Of a DNA stretch of 64,000 nt, positions 1-12,125 are shown piece by piece. Location: NCBI GenBank assembly GCA_021234155.1, contig JAJEKV010000020.1:4944563-5008562 (forward strand), given 5' to 3'. This stretch comes from Isoetes taiwanensis (lineage: Eukaryota; Streptophyta; Lycopodiopsida; Isoetales; Isoetaceae). The first letter of the stretch is position 1; each line of letters starts with the position of its first letter. A model generated the notes under the pieces. It saw nothing but the letters and a program-made list of their open reading frames with translations, ran no database searches and was not told where the DNA came from. Position numbers and translations under genes: made by a program.

Positions 1-167
1 TTAGTCATTGAATCAAATAAGCCCTGTTCAGCACTTATGAAGATTTGATCTGCATTGTTACTTTTTATTTTTTCAATCTGAAGACTTGACAGACAGGATC
101 TGCTTATGATTGTGAGATATTTTTTTCTCTCGAGAAATTTTACATGCTGGTTGTCCTGTTACTTCAG

Positions 168-939
168 GTTGTAGAACTTGGGTTTTCTGCAATGGCTGCT
201 TTAATACAGAATTGGGACAGTACTGAACCCGAAGAAAATGATGAAGCAAATTCTCCGGGCGCTTGGAAGTCTGGCTGTGAGATAATTGCAGATATTGTTG
301 CCGAGCTTTGCAGCAAGCTTGGCTAGCTCCACCACAAGTTTGTTTTGACCCGATATTTACAGTACATTGCATAAGTCTACAATGGTAAATGAGCAACTTT
401 TATCTTGCCTCATTTCTGCAGGATTTTAAAGGTGCTGAGCGACTACCACCTCCTTCCTGCTTAAACGACACATCGCTCCTTCTTGGAGCATTGGTTAAAT
501 ACATGTCAGAACCCTCTCAAGTGAGGCAGCGGAAAATTGATCTTATTCTACAGATTTGGGCAGATTTGGTGGTTGATTGGAAGGAATGGGATAAAGAAGA
601 AGATCTCAATGTCTTTGAGGCCATTCGTGAAGTCCTTGCACTGCATGTTAGTTTCTTTGAATGTACTGCATTTATAATTAGGTTTTGCACTGCCTACAGT
701 TTTGAAGGTTTTGCTGGTATAAATTACAGGGAAGATGTCCTCTCGAACACTTTGCGGTTGCAGAGCTCCCACCGCCTCCTGCTCTGCCTGTACCATCATG
801 CTCGATTCTTGAAGGAATGGCTGCCTTTGTAAGCTCAGCGATTGAAACAGCATATGCTGCTGCTACTTGGCGTGCTTACAGGATTGCACATTCTCTTTTG
901 CATTCCACTGCAGTGTCCTTTGAGAGGGCCACCAGATGA
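168..939 (+). CDS. ARM/HEAT importin-like protein, partial, three exons
   Basis: Three stretches on the plus strand read as exons of one protein. Exon 1 follows an acceptor ending at 167 and runs to an in-frame TAG at 324-326. Exon 2 (422-646) follows a CAG acceptor and ends at a GT donor at 647. Exon 3 (730-939) follows a CAG acceptor and joins exon 2 in phase 0, so the protein passes from ...REVLALH directly into GRCPLEHFAVAELPPPP and ends at TGA 937-939. Residues such as LILQIWADLVVDWKEWD and CSILEGMAAFVSSAIE recall plant ARM-repeat importin-beta-like proteins that carry nuclear cargo; this rests on recollection, not a search. No good donor links exon 1 to exon 2, and the family is far longer, so this is either a decayed copy or a locus whose later exons lie downstream (see 5579-6103). 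Confidence 0.5.
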
Positions 940-2213
940 CAGAAGCAAATAAAAAACAACATTACTAAATCAAATTGCAAATCATGTAATACTACCAAAT
1001 CATGTAATATTGTAGCTTGGTCTACCCATGCTATTTTCTGTGTCCACGTTTGAACTTAATGTGCATTGAACAAAAGCGCACAGACTATTAGCAAAAACCT
1101 TGAACGCATAAGCTTTGTCTTTGTCATGTTTGAAGTTAATGTTGAACGCATAAGGTTTGTCTTTGTCATGTTTGAAGTTAATGCAGGATAACTGGGTGTA
1201 TATATTGGTGTATGCCATATTAGAAAGGGGCGAAAAGCTCTGATTACAATGATTCTGGTCTGCAAAAAAACACAGATGTGATTGAAATTAAAGTTACCAT
1301 AAAAAAGAGAAACAACACTCTTATTTAAGCATGATAAGTTGCAATACAAGCTTATCGATGCAATAATGGTCGACTACCTTTTGTTTTAACTAATGTTGGC
1401 AGACTACCTTTTGTTTTAACTAATTTTGGCACCTGAAACAAGACGTTCTTGAGTTTTATATCAAGAGTTGGAGGTTGTTTTGGCCAAAAACTAAGTAGAA
1501 AAAATTGAAGAATCAAATGACAATAAGCGATTGCAGAACCATGATAAAATTGCTCAATACGACAGTTGAAATTGTAACCCCATGCATTTCAACAATCATC
1601 AAAATTGTACACTACCAAAATGCAGGAATCTATGAAAATCCATTTAGAGGAATGGGTTTTAAGAATATATGCATCCTACTACATGCATATCATGTACGAG
1701 CAGGTCCTTTTTAAATGTATTTTTCAAACAGAGAAATATACTTCGTGTATTGCCTTATCCAACACGCATCTAGGATTATATTTTTGTTCTTTGAGCTATG
1801 GCAGAGACGCAATGTCATAAAGGCAACAAAGCAACGGAGGCAGAATAGAGGGTTTTTTTGCTCTTTCAATTTGCATGAACTTAAAGAATCACCAAGATTT
1901 TTGAGTTTTTCCTTTTAGGAGTCTTTTAGTTGTTTTTTTTTTTTCTTTTTGTGTTGGTGATCTAGAGGACATTGGTAGAGGTACTCAATAGCAGAACATA
2001 CATATAAATGAAAGTTCATGCCCAGCAACGCTGGGCACCATTACTAGTCTTTATAGATTATTAGAGATTGGAACACTTTCTCACATTAGGGCGGATTTGG
2101 GGTCTGAAAATGGCCCTTACACTACCACCCCAATTCTGGGTCCACACCTAAAAACAACAGTAATAAGAAGACCACATGTCGTTGTTCCAAAAAATCTACA
2201 TGTGGTTATGTGG
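940..2213. other. non-coding stretch with short direct repeats
   Basis: No convincing gene. A 42-base direct repeat beginning TGAACGCATAAG lies at about 1101-1184, and ACTACCTTTTGTTTTAACTAA occurs twice at about 1374-1425. At 2120-2160 a stretch containing CACTACCACCCC and GGGTCCACAC matches, in inverted orientation, the end of the low-complexity repeat at about 10270-10305. It may mark the terminus of a dispersed repeat family. Confidence 0.5.
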
Positions 2214-2938
2214 AGGTGTGGTTTATTAAGGAGGCGGTGTAGTTTTTTTTACGGAGCTATAGTTTCTTTTTTTTGAAGGTGTGGTCTTTTTTTGAGGTGT
2301 CGTTTTTTTTAAAAGAAGTGTTGCTTTTTTTTTGAGGGGGTGTTGTTTTTAAGAAGGTGTTGTTTTTTGAGGTGTAGTTTATAACTAGGTGTAGTTTTAA
2401 GTAGTTGTTTTTTTATGGAAGTATAGTTTTTTGAAGTGTGGTTTATAAGGAGGTGTAGTTTTTAGGTGGTTGTTTTTAAATGAAGTATGGTTTTCTGAAG
2501 TGGTGTGATTTTTTTAATTGAGGTGTTGTTTTTTGAGGTGTCATTTATAAGTGGGTGTAGTTTTCAAATAGCTATTTTTTAAAGAAATATGGTTTTTTGA
2601 AGTGTGGTTTATAAGCGAGTGTAGTTTTTAAGTGGTTGTTTTTTAATGAAGTATGGTTTTTTGAAGTGGTGTAGTTTATAACTAGATGTAGTTTTTAAGA
2701 AGCTATTTTTAAGGAAGTATGATTTTTTTAAGGTGTGGTTTATATAACTAGGTGTAGTTCTTAAGTACCTATTTTTTAGAGTAAGTATGGTTTTTTGAGG
2801 TGTGGTTTTTAAGTGGTCGCATTTTTAAAGAAGTGTGGTTTTCTGAAGTGGTGTGGTTTATAACTAGGTGTAGTTTTTACGTAGCTATTTCTTAAGGAAG
2901 TATGGTTTTTTTGAGGTTTTTTTGAGGCAATTTCTTAA
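2214..2938. repeat. T/G-rich minisatellite, block A1
   Basis: Degenerate tandem units of roughly 65-70 bases are built from the words GTGTAGTTTTTAAG, TGGTTGTTTTTTAA, GAAGTATGGTTTT and GTGTGGTTTATAA. Strand composition is strongly skewed: T and G dominate the plus strand. The block ends in a linker around 2925-3000 (TTTCTTAAGCAAAGCACCAC) that recurs at about 4230-4290. Confidence 0.85.
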
Positions 2939-3033
2939 GCAAAGCACCACCACCTAGAATATTGTTTGTGCGCTCAAATTTGGGAATGGATCGTATTGTT
3001 TTACATTCGTGAAATATACCTTCAACGGTTAGA

Positions 3034-3716
3034 TCCAAGGTGGCTCAACCATGCCATGTGGGCTCCAACATGCCACCTAGGCTCCAACATGCCAAGGTGG
3101 CTCAAGTATACCACCTAGGCACCAACATGCCACCTAGGCTCAAACATGCCAAGGTGGCTCAAACATGCCATGCGGGCTCCTATATGCCACCTATAGGCTC
3201 TAACATGCCACATGGGCTCCAATATGCCACCTAGGCTCCAACATGCCAATGTGCCTCAAACATGCCACCTAGGCTCCAACATGACACCTAGGCTCAAACA
3301 TGTCAAGGTGGCTCAAGCATGCCACGTGGGCTTCATGCCACCTAGGCTCCAACATGTCAAGGTGGCTCAAACATGCCATGTGGGCTCCAACATGCCACCT
3401 AGGCTCCAACCTGCCAAGGTGGCTCAAGCATGCCGCCTAGGCACCAACATGCCACCAAGGCTCAAGCATGCCAAGGTGGCTCAAACATGCCATGCGGGCT
3501 CCAACATGCCACCTAGGCTGCAACATGCCAAGGTGTCTCAAAACGTGGATTCCCAACATGCCACCTAGGCTCCAACATGCCTAGGTGGCTCAAACATGCC
3601 ACCTAGGCTCCAACATGCCACCTAGGCTCAAACATGCCAAGGTGTCTCAAACATGCCACGTGGGTTCCAATATGCTAAGGTGGCTCAAACATGCCACGCG
3701 GGCTCCTACATGCCAG
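3034..3716. repeat. 19-bp minisatellite, block B1
   Basis: Tandem 19-base units alternate among GGCTCCAACATGCCACCTA, GGCTCAAACATGCCAAGGT and GGCTCCAACATGCCATGTG variants. Most units contain CATG, and many junctions contain the palindrome CCTAGG. Because 19 is not a multiple of 3, three units make a 19-residue period, and long open frames arise as a by-product (for example MPPRLQHAKVAQ). I do not call these genes. Confidence 0.9.
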
Positions 3717-4240
3717 GTGTGGTTTATAAGGAGGTGTAGTTTCTAAGTGGTTCTTTTTTAAGGAAGTATAGTTTTCTGAAGTAGTGTGATTTTTTTAATT
3801 GAGGTGTTGTTTTTTGAGGTGTGGTTTGTAAGTGGGTGTAGTTTTTAAATAGCTGTTTCTTAAAGAAGTATGATTTTTTAAAGTGTAGTTTATAAGTGGT
3901 GTAGTTTTTAAGTGGTTGTTTTTTAATGAAGTATGGTTTTCTGAAGTAGTGTAGTTTATAACTAGGTGTAGTTTTTAAGAAGCTATTTTTTAAGGAAGTA
4001 TGGTTTTTTTTAGGTGTGGTTTCTATAACTAGGTGTGTTTTTAAGTAGTTGTTTTCTAAAGTAAGTATGGTTTTTTGAGATGTGGTTTATAAGTAGGTGT
4101 AATTTTTAAGTGGTTGTTTTTTAAAGAGGTGTGGTTTTCTGAAGTGGTGTGGTTTATAACTAGGTGTATTTTTTAAATAGCTATTTCTTAAGGAAGTATG
4201 GCTTTTTTGAGGTTTTTTTTAGGCTATTTCTTAAGCAAAG
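3717..4240. repeat. T/G-rich minisatellite, block A2
   Basis: A second block of the 65-70 base T/G-rich units seen at 2214-2938, with the same word order. It is followed by the same linker (TTTCTTAAGCAAAGCACCAC...AATATTGTTTGTG). Together with block B2 it forms a duplicated copy of the A1-linker-B1 arrangement. Confidence 0.85.
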
Positions 4241-4324
4241 CACCACAACCTGGAATATTGTTTGTGTGCTTAAATTTGGGAATGTAACATATTGTTATAA
4301 ATTCGTGAAAAATGTTAGATCCAA

Positions 4325-5555
4325 GGTGCTCAAACATGCCACGTGGGCTCCAACATGCCACCTAGGCTCCAACATGCCAAGGTGGCTCAAGCATGCCACC
4401 TAGGCACCAACATGCCACCCAAGCTCAAACATGCCAAGGTGGCTCAAACATGCCATGCGGGCTCCTACATGCCACCTATAGGCTCCAACATGCCAAGGTG
4501 GCTCAAACATGCCACGTGGGCTCCAACATACCACCTAGGCTCCAACATGCCACCTAGGCTCAAACATTCCAAGCTAGCTCCTACATGCCACCTAGGCTCC
4601 AACATGCCAAGATGGCTCAAACATGCCATGTGGGCTCCAACATGCCACCTAGGCTCTAACATGCCAAGGTGGCTCAAGCATGATGCTTAGGCACCAACAT
4701 GCCACCAAGGCTCAAACATGCCAAGGTGGCTCAAACATGCCACAAAGGCTCCAACATGCCACCTAGGCTCTAACATGCCAAGGTGGCTCAAACATGCCAT
4801 CTAGGCTCCAACGTGCCTTGCCTAGGCTCAAACATGCCAAGGTGTCCCAAACATGCCACGCGTGCTCTAACATGCCAAGGTGGCTTAAACATGCCACGCG
4901 AGCTCCTACATGCCACCTAGGATCCAACATGCCAAGGTAGCTCAAACATGGCACGTCGTCTCCAACATGCCAGCTAGGCTCAAACATGCCATGTGGGCTC
5001 AAACATACCACGTGGGCTCCAACATGCCATGTGGGCTTCAACATGCCACCTAGGCTCTAGCATGCAAATGTGGCTCAAACCAAGGTGGCTCAAACATGCC
5101 ACGCGGGCTCCAACATGCCACCTGGGCTCCAACATGCCACCTAGGCTCCAACATGCCAAGGTGGCTCAAACATGCCACCTAGGTTCCAACATGCCACCTA
5201 GGCTCGAACATGCCAAGGTGGCTCAAACATGCCACATGGGCTCCAACATGCTACCTAGGTTCCAACATGCCAAGGTGGCTCAACATGCCACCTAGGCTCC
5301 AACATCCCAAGGTGGCTCAGACATGCCAAGGTGGCTCGAATATTCCGTGGGCTCCAACATGCCACCATGGCTCAAACATGCCAAGGTGGCTCAAACATGC
5401 CATGTGGGCTCCAACATGCCACCTAGGCTCCAACATGTCAATGTGGCTCAAACATGCCACGTAGGCTCCAATATGCCACCTAGACTCCAACATGTCAATG
5501 TGGCTCAAACATGCCACGTAGCTCCAATATGCCACCTAGACTCCAACATGCCTCC
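4325..5555. repeat. 19-bp minisatellite, block B2
   Basis: About 1.2 kb of the same 19-base units as block B1, roughly twice as long. Open frames run through it on both strands, but none has non-repeat content until about 5555. There the plus-strand frame beginning at 5323 runs without a stop into the unique exon at 5579. Confidence 0.9.
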
Positions 5556-5578
5556 AAGCCCTATTTTATATAATGCAG

Positions 5579-6103
5579 TCAGGAATATGTCTCCATTCTC
5601 TGGCTCTATGACAGGATGCAGCTTAGAAGACACTCATATTTGTTCTCAAGATCATATGGCTGATGTTAATGTATCAATTGATGAGGTAATACTGCCTGCA
5701 AGACCTCAACCCACTAGGTTAAGTGAAATGGATGGATGTGCTGCTTTGGCTATTACAGCCCGTCTTGAAAGAAATGAATCAGTACTACATGGGCATATTA
5801 GTATGGACACTCAAACATGGGTCAGATTTGCTGATCTCAATAGTGGTATTCCAGATGCCTCAGTGCACAATTTGGCAAAAGCAAGGCTGATCCGAGGTTT
5901 TGTTAATGATGGCTTGCCTCATGACATAATTGAGAAGGCAAGGGGGATGGATGATGGCTGGGCAAGAACTTACAGAACGCTCCTTGAAAATGTAAGTCCA
6001 CATTGGCATGTAACTTTGATGTTTTCTGTTTTACCTCTCTTAAGCCAGTATTTTTGTGCAGGCAACAGACGTGGAGATAGATAGCCAATTGGAAGAAGAA
6101 TAG
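5579..6103 (+). CDS. 3' end of an unidentified plant protein, two exons
   Basis: Exon 5579-5991 follows a TGCAG acceptor directly after the minisatellite and ends at a GTAAGT donor (5992). The last exon, 6062-6103, follows a GTGCAG acceptor, joins in phase 0 and ends at TAG 6101-6103 with ATDVEIDSQLEEE. The protein is serine-rich at first (NMSPFSGSMTGCSLED). It then has a compact segment with SEMDGCAALAITARLERNES, TWVRFADLNSGIPD and KARLIRGFVNDGLPHDIIEK, and an acidic tail. There are no internal stops and both splice sites are canonical, so it looks constrained. I cannot name the family. Same strand and no intervening gene suggest it could be the far 3' end of the locus starting at 168, with the minisatellites in an intron. 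That link is inference. Confidence 0.55.
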
Positions 6104-9100
6104 AATAGAATAGAATATGAAGACTAGTCTCACACATTGCTTGTCTTCTTTGTTGTGACTCTTAATGCTACTTGTACTAAACATCAGTCTATTTGTGTGT
6201 GTTTTCAAACTTGCACACAAATAATTTTGCATAGACCTTTTGTCACTTGCCAAGTAGCAGATCTTCTCTATTTCGAAACTTGTGTGCCACGAAAATGTTG
6301 AAAAACATGTTATGAGGCAAGGGTGATGCAACTGTAATTTAGGGATGTTGCTAAATTGTTGTTTGATTGTTAGATGTATGCCATTAGATGCTAGTTAGAG
6401 TGTAGCAGAATTTGATATTCATGTGCGTGAATTGTGGTATGCATGTGCGCAATTTGTGGACTGATGTGCCACAATCGACTCTTAACAGGTGAGCAAATGA
6501 TGGTGGTTTGCAAGCATTACAATTGTTTGATGCGCAATTGATGGTAGTTTTATGCGCAAGTCAGTGCGCAATTGATGGTTCTGTAGTGCGTAAACTGGGT
6601 TCTCAGACCCCCCTGTGTTTGAGCAGCTATAGCTTACAAGTGGCTATTCCGTAGACCTTGATTCTGGCATTATTTCGTAGCTTATCTTTCAGGCTTTCAG
6701 ATGAGCCATGTTTTGTGGCGAGATTCCATGCCTTCTGCCCATAATTGCAATTGCCCCCTTAAGTGAGCATAACACGGCGTGTCTCCCCTAGAGATAAGGT
6801 TTTAAAATTGTGAAAATCGTATGATGTTACATAAGATTGTGAATTGTTATGGAGGTGTATTTGTAGATTTGTTTGTATAATGCTGACGGTGGATGGGCTA
6901 GCTTGACCCAAAGAGATGCCTTTATACAAGTTGCTTCTTTAGATGTTAGAACAACATGACACCGAGATGCTAAAAAAAGGAAATCTGGCATGTTGCTAAT
7001 TTAAGTATTTTCATTTGCATTAAGTGTAGAGCAAGGAACAGGGGGCCTTTTTAGCACGATGATGGCGACAGACTTAATAAGTGGTTACAAGGCTATTATT
7101 AGCGATGCGGAGAAGGCAGGAAGTGATACCTGTTAAACACTCCTTCAATTAGATTAATCCATGGTGAAGTGGGCATTCATTTAAGAAAACAAATCACCAT
7201 AGCTTGATTGTGGAGGCAAGATGGGTTCTTGCAAAGGAGCTCGAATCAGCTCCAGATTTGGTCCACTGGTCTTTAGGAGGCCGAATTGAAGAATTGTGAT
7301 CGCCGCAAACAGTTCTGAGCAAGCAAGGCTTGCATCCAAAGAAGCCAGGGTCGGAACTGATTTTTTCCACAGGCCACGATTGGCCTTGAAAATTGCAGAG
7401 GGTCTTAAGGGCCCGAAGTTGGTCTTGGTAAATTTTTGTGGCAGTTGGAGCTCTCAGTTGGGAGCTTGGACTGAGTGAAGCAGGTCAGCAAGGAAAAATA
7501 GTTCATCCCCAATTTGTGAGGAAGTTGGGATCCCGACTTGGAGTAGGTTATGGATTGCAGGGTTTATGGAGCCACATAGAAAGACCTGTGAGAATAAATT
7601 GGCCATTCCAGAGAATCCTGCTATGAGCAAGATAAGAAATTGAGGCAGTATAAGAGTTTGTCCCAAACCGTCTTAAGATGATAGATTATGAAAAGAAAAC
7701 ACGCCCTGATAGAGTGGGATCTGCCATATCCTTCATGCAGAGTTGTGAAAGGGCTTGTTTGCCTCATATTTATTTACGTTCTTGTAGCTATTTTTTATGC
7801 TTGTGCTATGGCGGTGGAGGCATATAGAACAGTAGCACCAAAGGTATATGTAGATTGTTTGCATAAAATTTCAAATTTGTAAAATAAAATTGACTTCCTT
7901 CAAAGGTGGAAAATTCATATGCTGAGGTGGAAAATCTAGTTTGACACCATCACAGATTTTGCGGATGGGGAAGAATGCATTAGAAGGAATATACTTGGGA
8001 ATATTATTAAAATCAATGGCTATAACTTTAAGGTAGAAAAAAACAAGCCCCCGCCTTGAACGTAAATTATGACACGTTGAAAGTTAAAGTTAGAGAAATA
8101 AAATCGTGTGAGAAAATGTTCTATTCAATAGCCAAAATTAATGGTCGAGATTTGGTCCGGATGAACGGTCATGATTTCGATCCATGTATTATCATCCTAT
8201 TGGTTGGGCCACTTTCCCGCCTTGGTCGCTTTGCCGCTTCACCTAGTCTGGAAGCCCATCCGTCAAGTGATGAGCAAATCCATGGCGCCGATTTTTTCAT
8301 GCTTGATGGCGCTCATGTATATCTTGGCACTCAACGATTTCGGTGGTGGAGCTCACGATTTTGGGCATGAAGAACTTGCTCATGCGTAACCGAACTCCTT
8401 TGCCGCTCTTCTTGCCGCTAGTTCCGACGGTTCTTTGAGCCTTTTCCCTTAGAATATTAGCGGTTCTCCGGGAGTAGCGGCCGCCCATCTTGAGATTCCT
8501 GAATGGTTTATTCTGCGGATACTGATTTGGACGAAGCCGCTTCAATATCTGAAACCCCGCTCTTTCCTACATCGATTTTGAATGCTTTTGTTTCTTTTTG
8601 TGTAAAATGTATGGCGTAGAAGTTCAAGCTAATTTTTTTTTTTGTGCCAAAATGTTTGGATTCGCGTAGCAGTTTTGGAACCACAAAGAAAGACCTGGTA
8701 CATGTTTTTACTCTAATCGTTGATTCTCAAATGGCTTGTTCCCCTCGTTTCAGCCTCCATTACTTCCCTGTTTCAACGCCAAATCTGTTACATGTGCATA
8801 GTCATTTGTTGCTTCCAGCCATTACATGGCCATGAATAGCAACAATAATATGCCTTTTGCTTTGTGTTGTCGCTTTTTTCTTCAAAAGATTGTTTTGTAG
8901 TTTTCTTTTACATTTTTTCTTTATGTGGTAAGTTGTGCATTTGCGGGCTGTGTGGAACCCGATATTCCATTTCCCATGGCGGAAGAGACGGCCTTTCACA
9001 TGCCTCTTCAAGTGAAACTTTCATAAATATCCCTTCTCCCGACTTCCGGTTTCTCGGCTTATTCAAATGTTCGACGGTACCGTGGCTTAAATGTGGAGGA

Positions 9101-9590
9101 TATGGTTGTATTATTGGGTACAATATTCCTTTATTTTATCTTGAAAATTTAATGCTCGAAATTTGTTCATGATCACAAAGATATGCTCAATTTATTTGAT
9201 CAATGTAAATATCCTTTGGCAGGGGCTCATACGGCCATGAGCACATTGCAACACTTTTAATAGCCGTCTGCGCCCTGCATTTGATGAACATTTAGACAGA
9301 TCATATGTTCAACCATTGATAAATATTCGCCGAACAGATGATTATCTTGATGAGGAAACAGGAAACACTTTTGGCATTTGATAGCAAATATTTTGATCTT
9401 GTAAAAAGAATAGAATCACAAAAAGTCCAGAAACATATGGTTTAATAACTACATATAAGGAAGGAACATAAGAACTACCATGCCTAATGGAATTATTTGG
9501 GTTCGATTCCAAAAAGGCAAGAAATTAACAATAGTTTGAACTAGGGTTCCTAAATAAATTTGCATAACATAGTGCTTCTTTTGTCAATAT
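6104..9590. other. non-coding stretch, no gene recognised
   Basis: An (AGAAT)n run at about 6100-6120 follows the gene end. The rest is AT-rich, with only short unsupported frames (for example a basic 82-residue minus-strand frame at 8297-8545 that I cannot place). No RNA gene, coding exon or complete element was recognised. Confidence 0.45.
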
Positions 9591-9599
9591 TATCTTTAA

Positions 9600-10312
9600 A
9601 TGTATTTTTGGTAAAAAACATGTGTTGTTTTTGTAAATTTTAAAACTGCGTGTGGGTGGTTTTTTTATTTTTCCCCAAAAACAACACTCGAAACAACCGC
9701 TACCCTTAAGAAATGATGTGTTAGTTTTTTGATAACTACACTTGAAAATGCTTATTTTTAAAAAGCCACGTGTGGATTTTATGTAAAACAATACTAAAAA
9801 ATAGCACCTAGTTTTGATTAACCACATTTTTTTTCTTAAAACCACATATCATTTTTTTGGAAAACCAACAACTAAAAACAATATAGTTAAAAAAAAAATG
9901 CAGACAACTACGTGTAGTTTCTAGCAAAGTCGGACAAAATTCTCTATGTAGTTTTTCAGTGTAATTTTTTTGTTTTCTTGCAAAACAACAGTTAAAAACA
10001 ACATGTGGACCTTTTAAGTTTTATTAAGAACCACATGTCTTTTTTTCACGAAAGCAACACTTGAAAACTACGACTACTTTTAAAAAACAACATGTTGAAA
10101 CACATGTAATTCCTACGCGTAGATAATTTTGACAAAATTCTACGCGTAGAGTTTTTACAAAAAAACTACAAGTATAAAAGTTTGACTAAAAACTACACGT
10201 TGTTTCTAGCAAATCCGGACAAAAAACAACACGTAGTTTTTTAGTGTTGTTTTTTAGCAAAAAAGACACTGAAAAACAACATGTGGACCCAGTTTTGGGG
10301 TGGTAGTGTTAT
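9600..10312. repeat. low-complexity repeat related to the T/G minisatellite
   Basis: A/T-rich sequence is built from words such as AAAACAACATGTGGAC, AACTACACGTAGTTTT and TTTTTAGTGTTGTTTTT, a reverse-complement flavour of block A. Its right end (CATGTGGACCCAG...TTGGGGTGGTAGTG, about 10270-10305) is matched in inverted orientation at about 2120-2160. This suggests two copies of one repeat family in opposite orientation. Confidence 0.55.
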
Positions 10313-10966
10313 CTTGGGTTAAAGATTTCCACATCAGATTCGCCAGGACCAATCAGGTTTGCGCCTTTTTTACGAAAGTCAGTATTACTTGGCAGGTAGA
10401 AGGATGAGCAGGCTTACTTGGCATCCACATGGCGTATTTTCATAGGGGATGCCTGCGCTTTTATTGCAACCATTTTAATGGCCCGTATTTTTCGGGAGTC
10501 GCTTCGCCGCCCAAAATAATGGTGACTTTGACCCGCCCTCTTGTCGCCACCAACTCCCTTGTCAAATTTTGGTGCCAAACTTCAGATCTTTGTCACTCCT
10601 GGCCATTTCGTGCATCCTCTCCGCCTTCACTCCTCATCTGCAATCCATGTCTCCTGTAATTTCTGTGTTCTTGCCCCATTTACAGAACTCCCAAGGTCAA
10701 GAAGTGGGAGGTTTTGTCTCAATAGGTTCGTGGGTGAGTATGCTGCCATCAACGAGGGGCGAGCATAGAGTTAAGCGACAAAGGCGATCGGTCGTCTTGG
10801 ACACATTGGATAGGTAGGATAAAAGAGTTCAAGTTGAATTCTAGCGCCGGAAAGTGGAAAGTATAACAATACGACATGCATATACCCCTTCCGATATGGC
10901 CAAAGAGCTAATCTCCACCAAAAAGCGACTTCCCAAAATTGCCCGCAAATGGTAACCACCTTAATC
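10313..10966. other. no gene recognised
   Basis: Short overlapping frames in all directions (for example 10541-10768) resemble no family I know. It lies just left of the first hairpin of the unusual island and may contain decayed coding sequence. Confidence 0.35.
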
Positions 10967-11034
10967 GGATCACACGACCGAAGCTAGTCGTCGCCTACTT
11001 AATGCGAGAGAGATAGTTTTCGCCGCGGTGATCT
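10967..11034. repeat. island hairpin H0 (degenerate)
   Basis: The left arm GGATCACACGACCGAAG (10967-10983) can pair imperfectly with TTTTCGCCGCGGTGATC (11018-11034). It is the most diverged member of the hairpin family that recurs to 17279. Confidence 0.45.
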
Positions 11035-11092
11035 CCTTATCTTTTCATTTCTTTCGTTGACACGTGTTTACAAACAAATTTATTGTGCAGGT

Positions 11093-11875
11093 TTATGTTT
11101 ATCAGACGTCGTGGATGTCATTCCGGCCGAAAGTATTAGTAGTGTACTTGTCGTGTATCACATAGACATCGAAATTGTCCTTTTCCAAGGTATGGATGCC
11201 GGACCTGACTTTGGGGTATAGGCATCCGGTTTTACTGGACATGATTATAACGTAAAGGTCGTGAAACCGAGCTTGAGGCCGGTTGAATTGCCCCTTTAAG
11301 TGAACTTTGTAAGCCACAGACTAATGAGAACAATGTAATTGCAATGAAGAAATGCCTGGCTGACGAGGTGCAAGCGGGAATGTCTGAAAACGGAGGCGTG
11401 AGGATGAGTAAAATCTTCACACCGTTTGAGGTATTTGCTAACATATTCCAGATGGCGCAGGAAGTTCGAAAAAGTTCAAGACATATACGTGCTTTCTCCC
11501 CCGCCGATTTTGTGGATGGCTTATTTTTGGTTCCGACACAGGATGTTCGATTCCACTAATCATCCGGTCAACTAATGAGGTCCGCGTAGTTAAGTCCTCC
11601 TTTAAGTTCAGATCAACTAGAACGAAGGAAACGAAAAAAGAGAGGTTGCACAACTTTTTGGGAGCCGTTTGAGGACCATAATGTACACTCCGTCGCGGTG
11701 GATATTCGAAAGTATGGAGAGGGGAGGAAGTCATTTATACAGCCACCATGAAAGTTTTAATGGCCATTTATCGAGCTAAGAGTGCTAATGGAGACAGAGG
11801 AGATTGTTGACGACTTCCATTATTTTATTGATGGCATTAGGGTTGGTTCTGAGGCAAGAGGGAAATGTAAAGTTT
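11093..11875 (+). pseudogene. unidentified broken coding sequence
   Basis: Protein-like segments follow one another on the plus strand in different frames: LSDVVDVIPAESISSVLVVY near 11100-11160, a frame at 11344-11559 containing SKIFTPFEVFANIFQMAQEV and AFSPADFVDGLF, EPFEDHNVHSVAVDIRKYG near 11665-11715, and MEAETEEIV-like acidic text near 11790. Changing frame restores sensible composition several times, which is the pattern of a gene with frameshifts. The function is not recognised. It could also be an intron-rich gene with poor splice sites. Confidence 0.35.
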
Positions 11876-12097
11876 AGTGAGTTCGCGATCAACAAGAAAT
11901 TGTCTATCGCCTAGCGCTTTGAATCTCGGTTTTTTTATTTGTGTTTTTGTCCGATGTTTTTTAGGGTTCCGTATTTTGTCCGATATTTTTTAGGGTTCCA
12001 TTACAATTATTTAAAAACGTTACCATCATCTTTTACTTTAACTTCTGTTTTTTACTATTTATCTCTTGCCGGTTGTCTATTTTTGTCGTTGTTCAGT

Positions 12098-12106
12098 AGT
12101 ATAAAG
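12098..12106 (+). promoter_or_regulatory. TATA-like box before the H3-like gene
   Basis: GTATAAAGC lies about 25 bases upstream of the ATG at 12126. The spacing is short for a plant TATA box, so it may be coincidental. Confidence 0.3.
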
Positions 12107-12125
12107 CGCCATCCGCTGAGAAGCC

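Noticed and set aside
3034..5535. ORFs with MPPRLQHAKVAQ-type repeats on both strands
   Set aside because: They follow from the stop-free 19-bp unit. No non-repeat domain, start context or splice signal supports a gene within the arrays.
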